Notes under the pieces: model-generated
What the model was told of the DNA's origin: nothing
The model's database searches: none
The model's input: only the letters and a program-made list of their open reading frames with translations
Made by a program: the position numbers and the translations under genes
DNA from: Bolinopsis microptera
Lineage: Eukaryota > Ctenophora > Tentaculata > Lobata > Bolinopsidae
Direction of reading: 5' to 3'
Assembly: GCF_026151205.1 (NCBI RefSeq)
Contig: NC_087074.1
Coordinates: forward strand, 18,613,240 to 18,677,239
DNA length: 64,000 nucleotides
Shown: in pieces, positions 42,691-53,949 of the stretch
Layout of the letters: each line of letters opens with the position of its first letter
Numbering within the stretch: the stretch's first letter is position 1

Positions 42691-45121
42691 TTAGTAGGAT
42701 TACCCTGCTTCTTAAGTTCACGACTCTGGATATGTTCTTTAGAATAACTGATGCTATAGTGTATAGGATGAGGACTTATAACGAAATAACACAGCCTGAA
42801 CTCTGCTGGACGTAAAACTAAATAATAGAGTATAGAGGTAGGTAAGCAGGAGTCCTATCCTTCAGAATACGTAACTCTCAATAGATCATGTAAGCTTCTA
42901 TTGAATCTCCAGGTCTTTTACTTGCATTATGCTGCAAACGAGTTTGCTAAAAGACTTAGCGATCTATGATTAGGGAAACCGGTGCCACAAAAACTGGTGC
43001 TACGGAAATTTAATTGCTGTGTTAAACAATTTCACGGTACGTTATAAGTCCGGAGAGAAGCTCACCGCCCAGCACGGAGCAGGACGGAGCAGGACGGTGC
43101 TTCTTATTAATAGTAATAAAATAATGAAAGTAAAAGCTAACATCTTCATGTTATCCAATTTACTGAAAAGATGGTGGTTTTTAATTTTAAACCGTTTTCA
43201 AGATCTTCAGAATATATGGACCAGATTTAACGGCACTGACACTCCTCCATTTCCTCTGTTTTTCATCCAATATAATGATCGATTTTGCCGTTTACCGCCG
43301 CATAAACGCGCATTTATTATTCACTTATGAGCGGAGTAAGCTGCGTGCGGAGGAGGCTGCTTGCGGAGTAGGTTGCCGAACAAGTGCCGTTTAATGGAGA
43401 TGACGCACGAGCGCTCCAATTATCATAATAATCCGTATATCCGGTGCTTACCAGGCATAGCACCGCCAATATCCGGCTACTCCTGCTAGCAAGCCGCTCA
43501 ATAATTTCCATAAACGGAATTGCGGGTGTTTATTTTTGAAGCGGAAATTCCCGATTTGACGCTTCAATTTTCATTCCCGATTGGTTAGCTGTGATGATTA
43601 AAGCACTGCCTCACCTCCAAAAAATGCAGGTCACACAGGTCGCGTGACTGGGAAGATTGCGGAGGTATAATAATAGAACAGGACCATTATGTGGCGGCAA
43701 ACCCGGTCACAGTGAGTCTTCAGTCTGCTTAGTGTTCTGTCGAACTGCGTCCTGCCTCCACCACCACCCGGCTTGGAGGTTTGAACTGGCAGCAGTTAAT
43801 GTAGACGTAGTGAGGTGTCCCATTATCACTATTATTACTATTAGTCTGAATGAGTTGCATGCATTTAGTCGAGGTTAGACAAAACCGATAACTCATTAAA
43901 TATTGGTATGTAAACCATTCTAAATATTTCAAAACCGATAACTCATTAAATGTTGGTATGTAAACCATTCTAAATATTTCATTATTCCTGTACAGATCCT
44001 ACGATCCTATAATATTCCTAACCTTTCTAAATATTCATAAACAGATCCTACGATCCTATATTCCTAACCTTTCTTTGTACATATTACACTTTTATATTTC
44101 CAACAGTAACTGGTCAATGAAATGAACCTAAAAATATTATAACGCCAGTGACGGTTAAGGTTCTATGTACTAGTCTTCGCCAGACGATTCATTAATTATT
44201 CATTTGTGCAGGATTTTATTCTAAGATCGCTTATTCTAATTTTAAGATTGCTTATTTATTATTACACGATTCTTAATTATTAATAGATATTGGATTGTTT
44301 CTTCTTACACAGCTGCAGAATACACCATATCATCAGCTGCAAGGTACGTGCCCTATTAACAAGTTTGATCCGCGTGAGATTAAGACCACTACTGTGTAAA
44401 AGCAGACTATATGCAGTGTTAACGGTTAAATTTAATGCTTATACAATATACATAAATCAATATTCATTGAAGCTGGAAACTGTCGGAACTTATGAAACCC
44501 GCCTCACCACTTTGCAGGCTATCAATTTCGTACGGAAAATAATTGTGAATATCAATTAAAAAACAATCATTTTACTACACAAACCAACATTCCAAGAACC
44601 AACAAACAAGAACAATAAACGTTTCTCGAATAATGAAAACTGAAAAGCTCACAACATTTCAAACTTGATGACTAATCGACTTGTGATTGCAGCAGGCTAA
44701 TGAACACTCACAACCACTAACTCCGTTAGCAACTGTTCACCATGTAAACAGGTGAAACTAGAGCCCTAAATACTACTCCTCAACTACACAAGAACTAAGG
44801 GGTCTGACGGTGATTTGGGGGTAAAAAGCGGTCGTCTCCATCTGGTTAACACGCTGACAGTAGGCTAATACAATAAGGTAAACTACTTGCAATTAGGTTG
44901 CCCCTGACAACCAACTCTGACATGGCCATTATTTAATACAAATTGTACGTTAATACGGATTACGGGGGATACAGCAACCCTCGCGGGAATGGCAACACCA
45001 TCTTCAAGATACCCACAAATTAATAAAGTTGCACCTTAATAGATTAATAATGTAATACAGCGACATCATATTCAATTATTAACAGCTACATGAGGTAGAA
45101 ACTAGAAAGCACATGTTATGT
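42691..45121. other. Region without a recognised gene; short tandem duplications
   Basis: A short GC-rich patch at 43060-43100 and 43330-43400 includes GGAGCAGGACGGAGCAGGACGG. Two adjacent duplications lie at 43880-43980 (50-bp unit with ACCGATAACTCATTAAAT) and 43992-44070 (CAGATCCTACGATCCTATA). Open frames of up to about 100 codons have no recognisable domain and are not called. Confidence 0.5.
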
Positions 45122-45350
45122 ATTGTGAGGCACTTAATGAGGCACTAAGTGAGGCACTAAGTGAGGCACTAAGTGAGGCACTAAGTGAGGCACTAAGTGA
45201 GGCACTATAAAGTAAGGCACTATAAAGTAATGCACTATAAAGTGAGGCACTAAGTGAGGCACTATAAAGTGAGGCACTAAGTGAGGCACTATAAAGTGAG
45301 GCACTAAGTGAGGCACTAAGTGAGGCACTAAGAGAGGTACTAAGTAATGG
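45122..45350 (+). repeat. 12-bp minisatellite GAGGCACTAAGT
   Basis: About 18 units, with interspersed GAGGCACTATAAA variants. Open minus-strand frames in this stretch are repeat products. Confidence 0.95.
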
Positions 45351-45847
45351 AACGAAGCATAACACTGCACATTGAGATATTTCAACACAATTCAAAACAT
45401 CTGACTAAATATGCAGCTTGATCAAATATACAATATAATCCATTTCGTTGTGATCGCTCATTACATTTATTGGACAATTCAATCAGCCACATTCGCACAA
45501 CTCAATTACGAAGAACAATGTTAAACTGCCCATACCCCAATATCAACCAATTCGGAGAGGGGGATGTTACTGAGGCAACACTGAACACTAAAAACTTCAA
45601 AACAGGGGGACATCGTAATCCCTCCATTCTTTTGAGCATGAATGGGGAATTGATTTTATCAATCACCTATTGTAAAGTACAGGTACAAATATTTAAACCT
45701 ACTTTGTAACATACTTATGATTTGTGATAGGTTACACCTCCCTTCAGTATAATACAAGAGGCAAACATTAACAGTTTAGTGAACATAGTACAGAAGTGAA
45801 CAAAATTTTAGTTGACTCAATCTTAGAAAGTTAAAATAGTGTTTGAC

Positions 45848-47045
45848 GCTAAAATCGAATAGAACTGTGAACACTTAGTTATAAATATAACAATAGAAAT
45901 CAATTTCATAAAATTGTTGTAAGCATTGTCTTTCAACGACAAACCAACAAGCAGAGTCGTGCGACTTACGACATTTTCACATTTACAGTTTTACAATTTT
46001 CTATGATATGTGATGGTAGTTGGAGCAGTTGGGGCAGTATGAGCATTTTCTGGGAACTAATTTGCCACAAGCATTTCCGTGCAGGAAAGTGTAATATTAT
46101 ATTGACTTAATGAGAAACACAACCTACAATTCATGTGAAAATTGGAGGGTGTGTTGGTTATTTTGGGGAAAAAACTCAACGTGGACCGTAAATTTCTCCA
46201 TCTGCAACTTTGTTCATGTTGCTAACCTATCCGAACAATTAGTATTTGACTTTCTCTAATGCTTTTTCACTCAAATGTACGCAGCATATTCGCGGTGCAT
46301 CATTTGAGAGCTAATTCATTAAGAAAATGTGATAGCTGAACATCACTTTGTCGCCATACTGCTCTATAAAATACCACATATCTTAGAATTAGTTAATCCA
46401 AATAGTTCAACCTTATCAATATATCAAGTGATGGAGTAGTTCGCTGTTTATTAGTCTCATGATTGAAATACTGAAAGTTTGATAATATCCGGTTGTCTCT
46501 TCCAACCGGATATTATCCAACTATCAGTACTTATCAATATAATAAAACATATTTCCACCAATTATAAGAATACGTTTGGCTGACCCTTTTGCATTTTTAT
46601 TGCCAACGCCCTCGTGCGGGAATGTGTTCTCCATAGTCCCAGGAACCACCCAAACAATTTTAAAAGTAGATAGCAAATTAGTTCCCAGATTGTTCTATAT
46701 TTATGCTTATTGTCCCTCACTATAATAGGTATGAGGTATGAGGTATACATATTTCAGTACCACTAGACAGTAGACTGGAGGTCGACAATTAAATGAACAT
46801 AATATTTATATTACTTTACAAAATAAAGAGGTGATCATAATGAAAACTTTACCCTCAACATAGGAAACAGCATTCCGGGACTGCGAAAATCGAACAGAAT
46901 TGTGAATATTGCTTAATTATGAAAATAGAAATCAATTTCAGACCATTATTTCAAACATTCTCTCACCACGACAAACCGACAAGCAGAGTCGTGCGCCTTA
47001 CGACATTATCACATTTATATTTTTATAATTTATGATTTTGTGTTC
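45848..47045. repeat. Direct duplication of about 150 bp flanking a hairpin
   Basis: The segments 45848-46010 and 46895-47045 are similar, sharing ATAGAAATCAATTTCA and the core AAGCAGAGTCGTGCG followed by CTTACGACATT. Between them are a 16-bp inverted pair (CTGGGAACTAATTTGC at about 46048; its reverse at about 46671) and the hairpin at 46462-46538, close to the centre. It may be a composite or degraded element. Confidence 0.55.
46462..46538. ncRNA. Candidate RNA hairpin, 77 nt
   Basis: The arms GATAATATCCGGTTG (46481-46495) and its exact complement (46503-46517) pair around a 7-nt loop. The stem extends outward with a few mismatches through TACTGA to ATTGA/TCAAT at the ends, about 35 pairs in all. 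Length and shape resemble a microRNA-type precursor but also a MITE or snap-back palindrome. No expression evidence. Confidence 0.35.
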
Positions 47046-48530
47046 ATTTTAATAGATCATAGTATTGTTATATGAAATTTGAATCTTTTCTCAGAATGAA
47101 GTTCAAGGTCAGGGTCTCATAAAAAGGAAGAAATTGAACTTGGGGGAAAGCAAGGTTGAAGATAGTGCAAGTCATTAAGCGTCTCGTATATCAAGTTGCA
47201 AACAAATCTACAAACACACAAACAACCCTACAAACAAACCAATTCACAAGGGTAGGTTTTCTCTCTGCGGTTACTGATTGAATTAAGATATATTGTATAA
47301 TATATAACATTGAACAGTGGCGACTGATATAGGACTAATTCATTGTTATCACACTGTCCCATCTCTAATTAATGCCGACATTGTAACCAATAAACACATT
47401 TAACATTTGAATCACAAAAGAGTTATCCGCTCAGATTTGGTTTCCCTTCAGCCTTGCAAAGTAGAATTACTCACGGGGGTTGCAGTCCCATGCCCATGCA
47501 GTACTTCATGGTACTTCATGGTACTCAACAAAATCAGATCTTGTTCCAATCCATTGTCCCTCAAACTCTTTCCCTGCGACCCTGAAATAGACAACATTGT
47601 TGAGCTGGAAACTGAGCCAATCTGGGAATAGAAAAGCTAGGTTCGTTTTAGGTTTTTATATTAAAATCGCGTAAGAAATTCGGTCGGTCAACTGTGGTTT
47701 TGTTTAAATATAGGGGAGACAACAGTTTTTCTTTAATATAGCGGGAGATTATTATTTAGACACTATTTAATATTACGGGAGACTGAGGAGAGATATCAGT
47801 TTGACAGGTCCCTATTCATTAACTGATCGTGAAGTTATATCAACTAAAGACAAAACGTGCGGGGTTATATTAACTGCCATCAGTCAATCAGTTGTCGCGT
47901 CTCATAATAGTAAAACCTTGTCTGGAACAACAACACGTTCATAAGATCACAATAAACCAGCGCCCTGCGCCAGGCTCCAATATCCCACTGACGGTTACTA
48001 CATAAGGGTTAGATAAAGCTAGACAAAATACTTTCTAGTGCTTCACCTCGCTTAGTTCTACAACATCTTAAAACATAGCACTATGAGGATGCAGTAAGAG
48101 ATGTGAAGATTAGAATAAACTCGATGAGTTTAATGCGAGTTTTTTGAAGACAGTGGCCTGTTTGCTAAAAGGGTCACGTGTTTGTGTAGGGACGTTGTGT
48201 GGGACTGGAACCTACCTCAGGGCACCACGTCATTATGTGCCTCGCCGGGCTAAAGTAGTGGATGACCTTGCTGTACGGCAAGTTAAACAAGGATCTGAAA
48301 CTACTAGGTTCCGTACAGACTCAACTCTGCACCCGTGTCAATATGTTCATTATATGCAAGCCTCTTGATTTATTATACTTGTAAATATGTAGGTTTAATG
48401 TTTAATGTGTATAAAAGCATAATTAAGCTATGCTGGCCGTCGGGTTTGTATTTTTAATTAATGAACCGATTTTACTTAATTGCGCTCCGATTATGCAGTA
48501 ATTATATAATATGATTGCTCCACTGGCATA
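47046..48530. other. No recognised gene
   Basis: AT-rich DNA with short open frames that lack domains or splice context. Nothing else stands out. Confidence 0.45.
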
Positions 48531-48672
48531 TAGGATATAACTTATATAACTTATATAACTTATATAACTTATATAACTTATATAACTTATATAACTTATA
48601 TAACTTATATAACTTATATAACTTATATAACTTATATAACTTATATAACTTATATAACTTATATAGGATATA
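48531..48672 (+). repeat. 10-bp microsatellite TTATATAACT
   Basis: About 13 perfect head-to-tail units bounded by ATATAGGATATAACTT on both sides. Each unit is nearly palindromic (AGTTATATAACT across the junction), so the array can extrude cruciforms. Confidence 0.97.
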
Positions 48673-49364
48673 ACTTCAATAGCAGTCGGCACTCAATATA
48701 AGCAATTAAAATTGTTCACTAATTTTCTAATTTATTTTTTATTTGAGGAACAATTAATTAAGGTACTGTAGGGTTACATCATAACATTGGTTACTGATTG
48801 TAAGTTAGGTTAAATGATAAAGAAACAATAAATGAAGGTGATGATGATAGTAAAGCTAGCCCTAGTGTAAGACCTTAGGTTTCGTATGTGGTGTGGTTTG
48901 GAATGTTCACGTTAAAAAAAGACGGAAAAATATTTGGAGGTAAAAATTTGGTCGAATTAGAGAGAAACCCCAAAAAGATTTGATAACGTGTGGAACTGAC
49001 ATGTGCCAACGCAGACCAATAAAAAACAGAGAGGGCAGGGGAAAAAGGTGAAGAAGTTTCAGTAGAAGTTTGAAAAAATAGCTAATTAAACGGTATGATA
49101 ATTCCTTATCGATCATCCTGCCCTCTTTCTGGACCAATCTGCTAGTAATTTATTTGAACTAAAATTATCGTGCTGACGTAATTTGAACGTGCGCCTGTAA
49201 TATTTTAACAAAATAAAATACTAAACACTTGTTTGACATAGGGATGAAAATGATTTATCAGCTATACGAATAATCACCAATATTTTCCATAATATTGTCA
49301 GCATATCCTAGTTCCCTGGTTTTAACACTAAAATTGTCCGCCAGCCACAGGTAGACGAACGCCG

Positions 49365-49455
49365 CGCGCACGTGTACCCACGTGACATGCCCACGTGCAG
49401 TCACGTGACGCGCGACATGTGGTCACGAGACCGAGCATCCTGTCACGTGACGTGG
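49365..49455. promoter_or_regulatory. Cluster of five CACGTG E-boxes in a GC-rich island
   Basis: Five CACGTG words within about 85 bp, two of them as GTCACGTGAC, in a local GC- and CpG-rich patch (GCCGCGCGCACGTG). Unlike the array at 31231 the spacing is irregular, so this is not a simple tandem repeat. A minus-strand frame starts just outside (ATG at about 49520). The cluster might mark a promoter, but no gene could be traced. Confidence 0.45.
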
Positions 49456-50976
49456 TGAAAATGGTAGAGATCTCGTTATCAGTTTCAAATAATTTAACAT
49501 CATTAAGGCTACTGGTTGTCATCTTGACACGGCTCCCCAACACAGCCCAGTTCCGTCAGGTTATTGTGTGACTCGTATCTCTCCCTCTCGCAGGCAGCAA
49601 TTATTTTTAATGCCTCCTTACTCCTTACTCCTTACTCCTTACATTTGCTCCTTACATTTGCTATAACAACGCCCAACACCATTCCTACAAGACCTCCTAA
49701 TAAGCTTTTAGAGTGTTTGAAAATTTGAATTATCCCATTTTGTAATTAGAAACTAAATAAGGGCATTAGTTAAGCAGTTCGCAGTCCTGGTGGGTAAGTG
49801 TGAGTCAGTTAACTACTAGCACGCATACCTTGAGAGTTCACTTGAATCACGTTGATATCTGTTTAATTAAACTAAGAAATAGAAAATAACATGTAATACT
49901 CCCTTACATTACTACGCATTACGTCATATGTTTGAGTGTGAATACGGGTGGTACCTGCAATTATGTCATATAATACAGTTCCAAAATAAATCTTTTCTTT
50001 GTCACGCGTCACCCCATTTGCCAGTGAATAACGTTAAGTGAACTCAGATATCACTTTAAAGTACATTATTACTCATTTGGAGTCATCTCTTTCAGTTTTT
50101 TGCATTGGTCTGTACTTACTACTTATTGACATAGAATCAGTCCAATATCTCTCCCAAGCGATCTCGCAGAGAACCGCCCCTGCATGCTGAATATTGCCCG
50201 ACGAAGAGTCATTATTTCTCCGCGGATATAATATGTCAACCACTTAATAATACCACTTAATAATACCACTTACGCTTAGTTAAGTAACATCAGCATTCCC
50301 CATACTAAAGCTGTGTCTGCAGTGTGCCTGGGCTATAACGAATCAGGGAAGCAGGCAAAACGAATTGTGTACATCTATTTCAGGCGCACTCAAGCGTTGT
50401 ACGGACAAACCTCTAATTCACGCTGTTTTTAAATTTTGCGATGGGAGCTTTCACTTTAATTAATATAGACTCCAAAAGAATGGTTATTATATTATAGTAT
50501 TATAGGGTCGGCGTGTATTTTCTCAGTCGTGACTTAATTAATCAAATAGAGATTTAAAAGGTAAAAAGCTCGAGGAATGTTCCGTGGATAATTACTCAAT
50601 AATCACGATACAGTATCTTGCAAAGTTCAATGAAATTCATTTTTAACATCATATTTATTGAATTATGACAAATATTTTGGCGGGAGCTAAATGTCGGATC
50701 TCAGAGAACCGTTCCTACATTCCGTCATTAGATCGGTAACTTCCTACTTTCGTTAGTGCTTTATATGATAAGTCTTACATACTTTTTGATATTTCCTACT
50801 CAACCCTTTAGTCGGTATTATTATCTCACACTGAGAATGGCTACTCCCCTTCTTGTTGATCGTTCTGAATGTTTGTCATTGTTATGGGTTGTGTAAATAG
50901 TTTATGTGATTATTACACGCATACTTAACCACACAGAGCAGCAGAGCTTGCCAAATATTTGGAGACTTATCAATAC
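49456..50976. other. No recognised gene
   Basis: Minor repeats only: TTACTCC words at about 49617-49640 and ACTTAATAATACC three times near 50240-50270. The remainder is unremarkable AT-rich DNA. Confidence 0.45.
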
Positions 50977-51030
50977 CCAATCAAAGAGCTGTATTCTAGT
51001 CACGTGACTCAAACTAACCGATCAGAGAGC
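50977..51030 (+). repeat. E-box plus CCAAT module, copy A
   Basis: A 54-bp segment closely matching 52100-52153: CCAATCA, AGAGCTGTATTC, CACGTG, CTCAAAC and ATCAGAG occur in the same order and spacing. Part of the same word set also appears at 8150-8216. Confidence 0.75.
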
Positions 51031-51087
51031 GTTCCAAATGTTTCAGGATTGGTAATACCATCGCTGAAACATTTGGAACGCTCTCTG
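51023..51087. ncRNA. Perfect 24-bp hairpin, candidate small-RNA precursor
   Basis: The arms 51023-51046 and 51064-51087 are exact reverse complements (start CAGAGAGCGTTCCAAATG). The 17-base gap contains TGGT and ACCA, which can extend the stem inward past a 3x3 internal loop to a 3-nt loop. A perfect 24-bp arm is uncommon in bilaterian microRNAs but is plausible for siRNA-like or non-bilaterian precursors. It begins at the end of the E-box/CCAAT module. It may alternatively be a recent inverted duplication. Confidence 0.4.
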
Positions 51088-51091
51088 ACCA

Positions 51092-52099
51092 AACACATCC
51101 CAATTCTTCAGGGTATCCACTTGGGTTTACACTTACCATTGGTATGTGTTAAACTATGTGGATACACTGGAAAATTGAGTTGTCCTTGATCGACGATTAT
51201 TGTTTAGAATAAACTTGATTTCTTATTTAGTTTTGACTACCGTTAAAGAAATTTCCTCGTCGACGTTTTGATAACAATGCGTATATTATATTAAGACGCA
51301 ATGAAACTATCGGACCACGATGTTTGGGGACTTGCCACCTCATGGCAACATTAAAATATATCGACTCTGTTACATCTGTTACTCTGTTACTCTGTTTCTC
51401 TGTTACTCTGTTACTCTGTTACATCGTTTCCTCAAATTAGTTGTTATATAGTAGTGTTGAAAGTATTTAAACTTATATAGTATATTATCTACGCACTGGG
51501 TACTTACTGACCATGTGAGCTATTCATTTGTGATCTAACTTATTTATAAACGCTACTATTATTAACAAATTACAAAAAGTCTGTCCCATTCTAGTTTCTC
51601 AACATGTCTGTGAATCTGATTAATTCCTATTAAACATTCCCCCCAAAAGGTTGACCTGTAAACTGAGCTGTAAGCTCTAGACCAGAGCTTTGTTGACCAC
51701 TAATGGACTAATACACCCAGATTTCTTGAAAGCTTTTAGCTCTGATAGATCAAGAGAGCTGGTGTTTAAAAGGACCTAGCTGTAAACCACTGCACAGTCA
51801 CACCCTTCACTACTCCCCTACTACTCCCCCACTAGTCACAGTAGTGGCACTACAGTAGACTCAGCAGAGCATTAAACCGAGACATTCCTAGCTACCGAGA
51901 CATTCCTCGCTACCGTGTTACATGTGAACCAGCTCCCCACTGCAACAGTTCCACATGCCCGGATATAACTTGAATCCAGCCCCCTGAATACCTGGTTATT
52001 CAAGGTATGCATGGTATGTGACCCGTCCTTCTACCACCTTCTATAACGTCATCCTGCAATCCCATTAATCACGCTCCAGGAACCACTGGGAGCTCACAC
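51092..52099. other. No recognised gene; short TCTGTTACTCTGT repeat
   Basis: TCTGTTAC words repeat about seven times at 51365-51425. Nothing else was recognised. Confidence 0.45.
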
Positions 52100-52153
52100 T
52101 AACCAATCAGAGAGCTGTATTCCAGCCACGTGCCTCAAACCAACCTATCAGAG
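52100..52153 (+). repeat. E-box plus CCAAT module, copy B
   Basis: Contains ACCAATCAGAGAGCTG, GCCACGTGCCTC and AACCAACCTATCAGAG. CCAATCAGAG is a good NF-Y-type box and CACGTG a bHLH-zip box. See copy A at 50977 and the related intronic cluster at 8103. Confidence 0.75.
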
Positions 52154-53242
52154 GGCCGGGTAACCACCCCTCCCAGATCAGGTTACTATGTCGTAATCAT
52201 GGGTATTGGCCCAGGGGTATGGGGGACAGGGGATATGAAGTTTTGGGCAAAAGCAATTTGTGATCAACAATCATAGTATGTATAGAAGAAGGGATCGCAT
52301 TATTGAGACATTTAATCGTTTCCTTAACCAGTGGGGGATTAGATAACACTTTAGAACATCTTCAGTGTGTTATTAAAGTAAGTATTATTACGCTCCCCTG
52401 GCCCCTTCAATTTACAAATATCCCACATATGTCATTTATATCCAGACTATCACTGAAACATGATGTAAGTCATTATCAAAAGATGATGTCAGCGGTGAGC
52501 CGTAATAATTGCTACAAGTCAAGGATATTTAGCCCGAGAGAGCATGACGTGCCCTTCTACTAATCAACCTGGTTAAATCCTAAGTCAAATCACACAGCTC
52601 TTGTGTTCCGATTGTGTTTATTTAGCCACAACACAATTATGGCGTGCTCCTTTGTTCAGTTTGTTTGACACTGTCACTAATACCATATATAGTTTCTATT
52701 ATAGTGCTACTACTGTGTACAACCTGCCCAATAATCACTGATTGTGAGCTACTACCTGTACTATAAGGTGGATCAGGGACACTGTGTTCAGTCTACAACC
52801 TGCTGCTCACTTTGACACACTATATATACAGATTGGTAACATACCCATCTTGTAGTGCACCAATCAAACAGTGGTGTTAAAGTCACGCGGGTGGAATAGT
52901 GCTATCTGATTGGGTAGTTGGCAATCTGCCCAGCTTGACCCCAGGGCTAGTTGAGCAATTATTTGTGATTATACTTTTTGTAGTCAAGGTTAAGGGTATG
53001 CACCGTAAATTTACATTTGGCACTAACGAAAGTGCTAAAAGTGATCGTTCATTGCTTCATAGCGTTCTAATGGTTCATTGCTTTCTACGCCCCAGTGCTA
53101 TTTGCTGTTTTTGCTGTGCTATGTTTGTTACAACTTGTTACTTAACCTAGTGCACATAGCACAATCAGTCTTTACTCTAGTCTATTCCTGAGTTAATAAA
53201 TGTGAATTGTAGTTTATTCATAGGAATAAAATTCTTTAAATT
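52154..53242. other. No recognised gene
   Basis: Short frames without domain or splice support. No strong repeat was seen. Confidence 0.45.
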
Positions 53243-53292
53243 ATTGTAGTGCTTAGTAGGGAGCTGTGATGCTCCCTACTAAACACTTCAAT
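53243..53292. ncRNA. Short RNA hairpin, 50 nt
   Basis: The left arm ATTGTAGTGCTTAGTAGGGA plus GC pairs with 53271-53292 over 22 positions with two mismatches and a 6-nt loop (TGTGAT). The flanks show weaker further pairing (TTTAAATTA with TTAAATTA). It could be a small RNA, a transcription-stop hairpin or a palindromic element relic. Confidence 0.3.
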
Positions 53293-53621
53293 TAAATTAT
53301 GCCTGAAGTTTTTTCGTTGATTTATTTCAGGTATCACGCTATTATTAAATATATGTGAGAGAACTATATATAGTAAGGTATTTGCAGGCTTTTGAGCTAT
53401 AATTAGGGTGATAAAACGTGTCAACAGATTGTCTAGCTAAGTACTAGCCCCGCGCTCACTAGTGCGTGAAATTAGAATTTAATTAATTTAACGATAATAA
53501 TTAATTACATTAATTCAGTGCAGACTCAGTGCAGACAAACTATTTGTGGTATTTGATAGCTCCCCTTGTTTCAACTGTTCATGATACCCGGAGCCCAGTA
53601 AAGCTTTAACTATCTGCTTAT

Positions 53622-53796
53622 CTGCTTTCACTGACTGGTCACTGACTGGTCACTGACTGGTCACTGACTGGTCACTGACTGGTCACTGACTGGTCACTGA
53701 CTGGTCACTGACTGGTCACTGACTGGTCACTGACTGGTCACTGACTGGTCACTGACTGGTCACTGACTGGTCACTGACTGGTCACTGACTGGTCAC
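53622..53796 (+). repeat. 11-bp minisatellite TCACTGACTGG
   Basis: About 16 perfect head-to-tail units, immediately preceding unique sequence. The near-perfect identity suggests recent expansion. Confidence 0.97.
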
Positions 53797-53949
53797 ACTA
53801 TCTATTATTAGATATTATTTCCAGAAACCATTAAAATCGATCATGTGATCCCGGTATTATACTTCATCACTCTCAGAGATTTAAACTATATCGTCTATTG
53901 CCCTTGGATAATAGCCATAGTCGTATGAATTCAAAACCCAGCGGAGCAT

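Noticed and set aside
43019-43330. 103-codon frame in a moderately GC-rich patch
   Set aside because: No recognisable motif, no good start or splice context, and irregular composition.
45102-45395. Frames rich in Leu-Ser-Ala and Leu-Val-Pro-His repeats
   Set aside because: They are translations of the GAGGCACTAAGT minisatellite.
46048-46690. 16-bp inverted pair (CTGGGAACTAATTTGC) as ends of a transposon
   Set aside because: Similarity stops abruptly after 16 bp, and no target duplication or coding was seen.
49328-49543. 71-codon minus-strand frame over the E-box cluster
   Set aside because: It could be a first exon, but no following exon or domain was found, so it is only mentioned with the E-box cluster.
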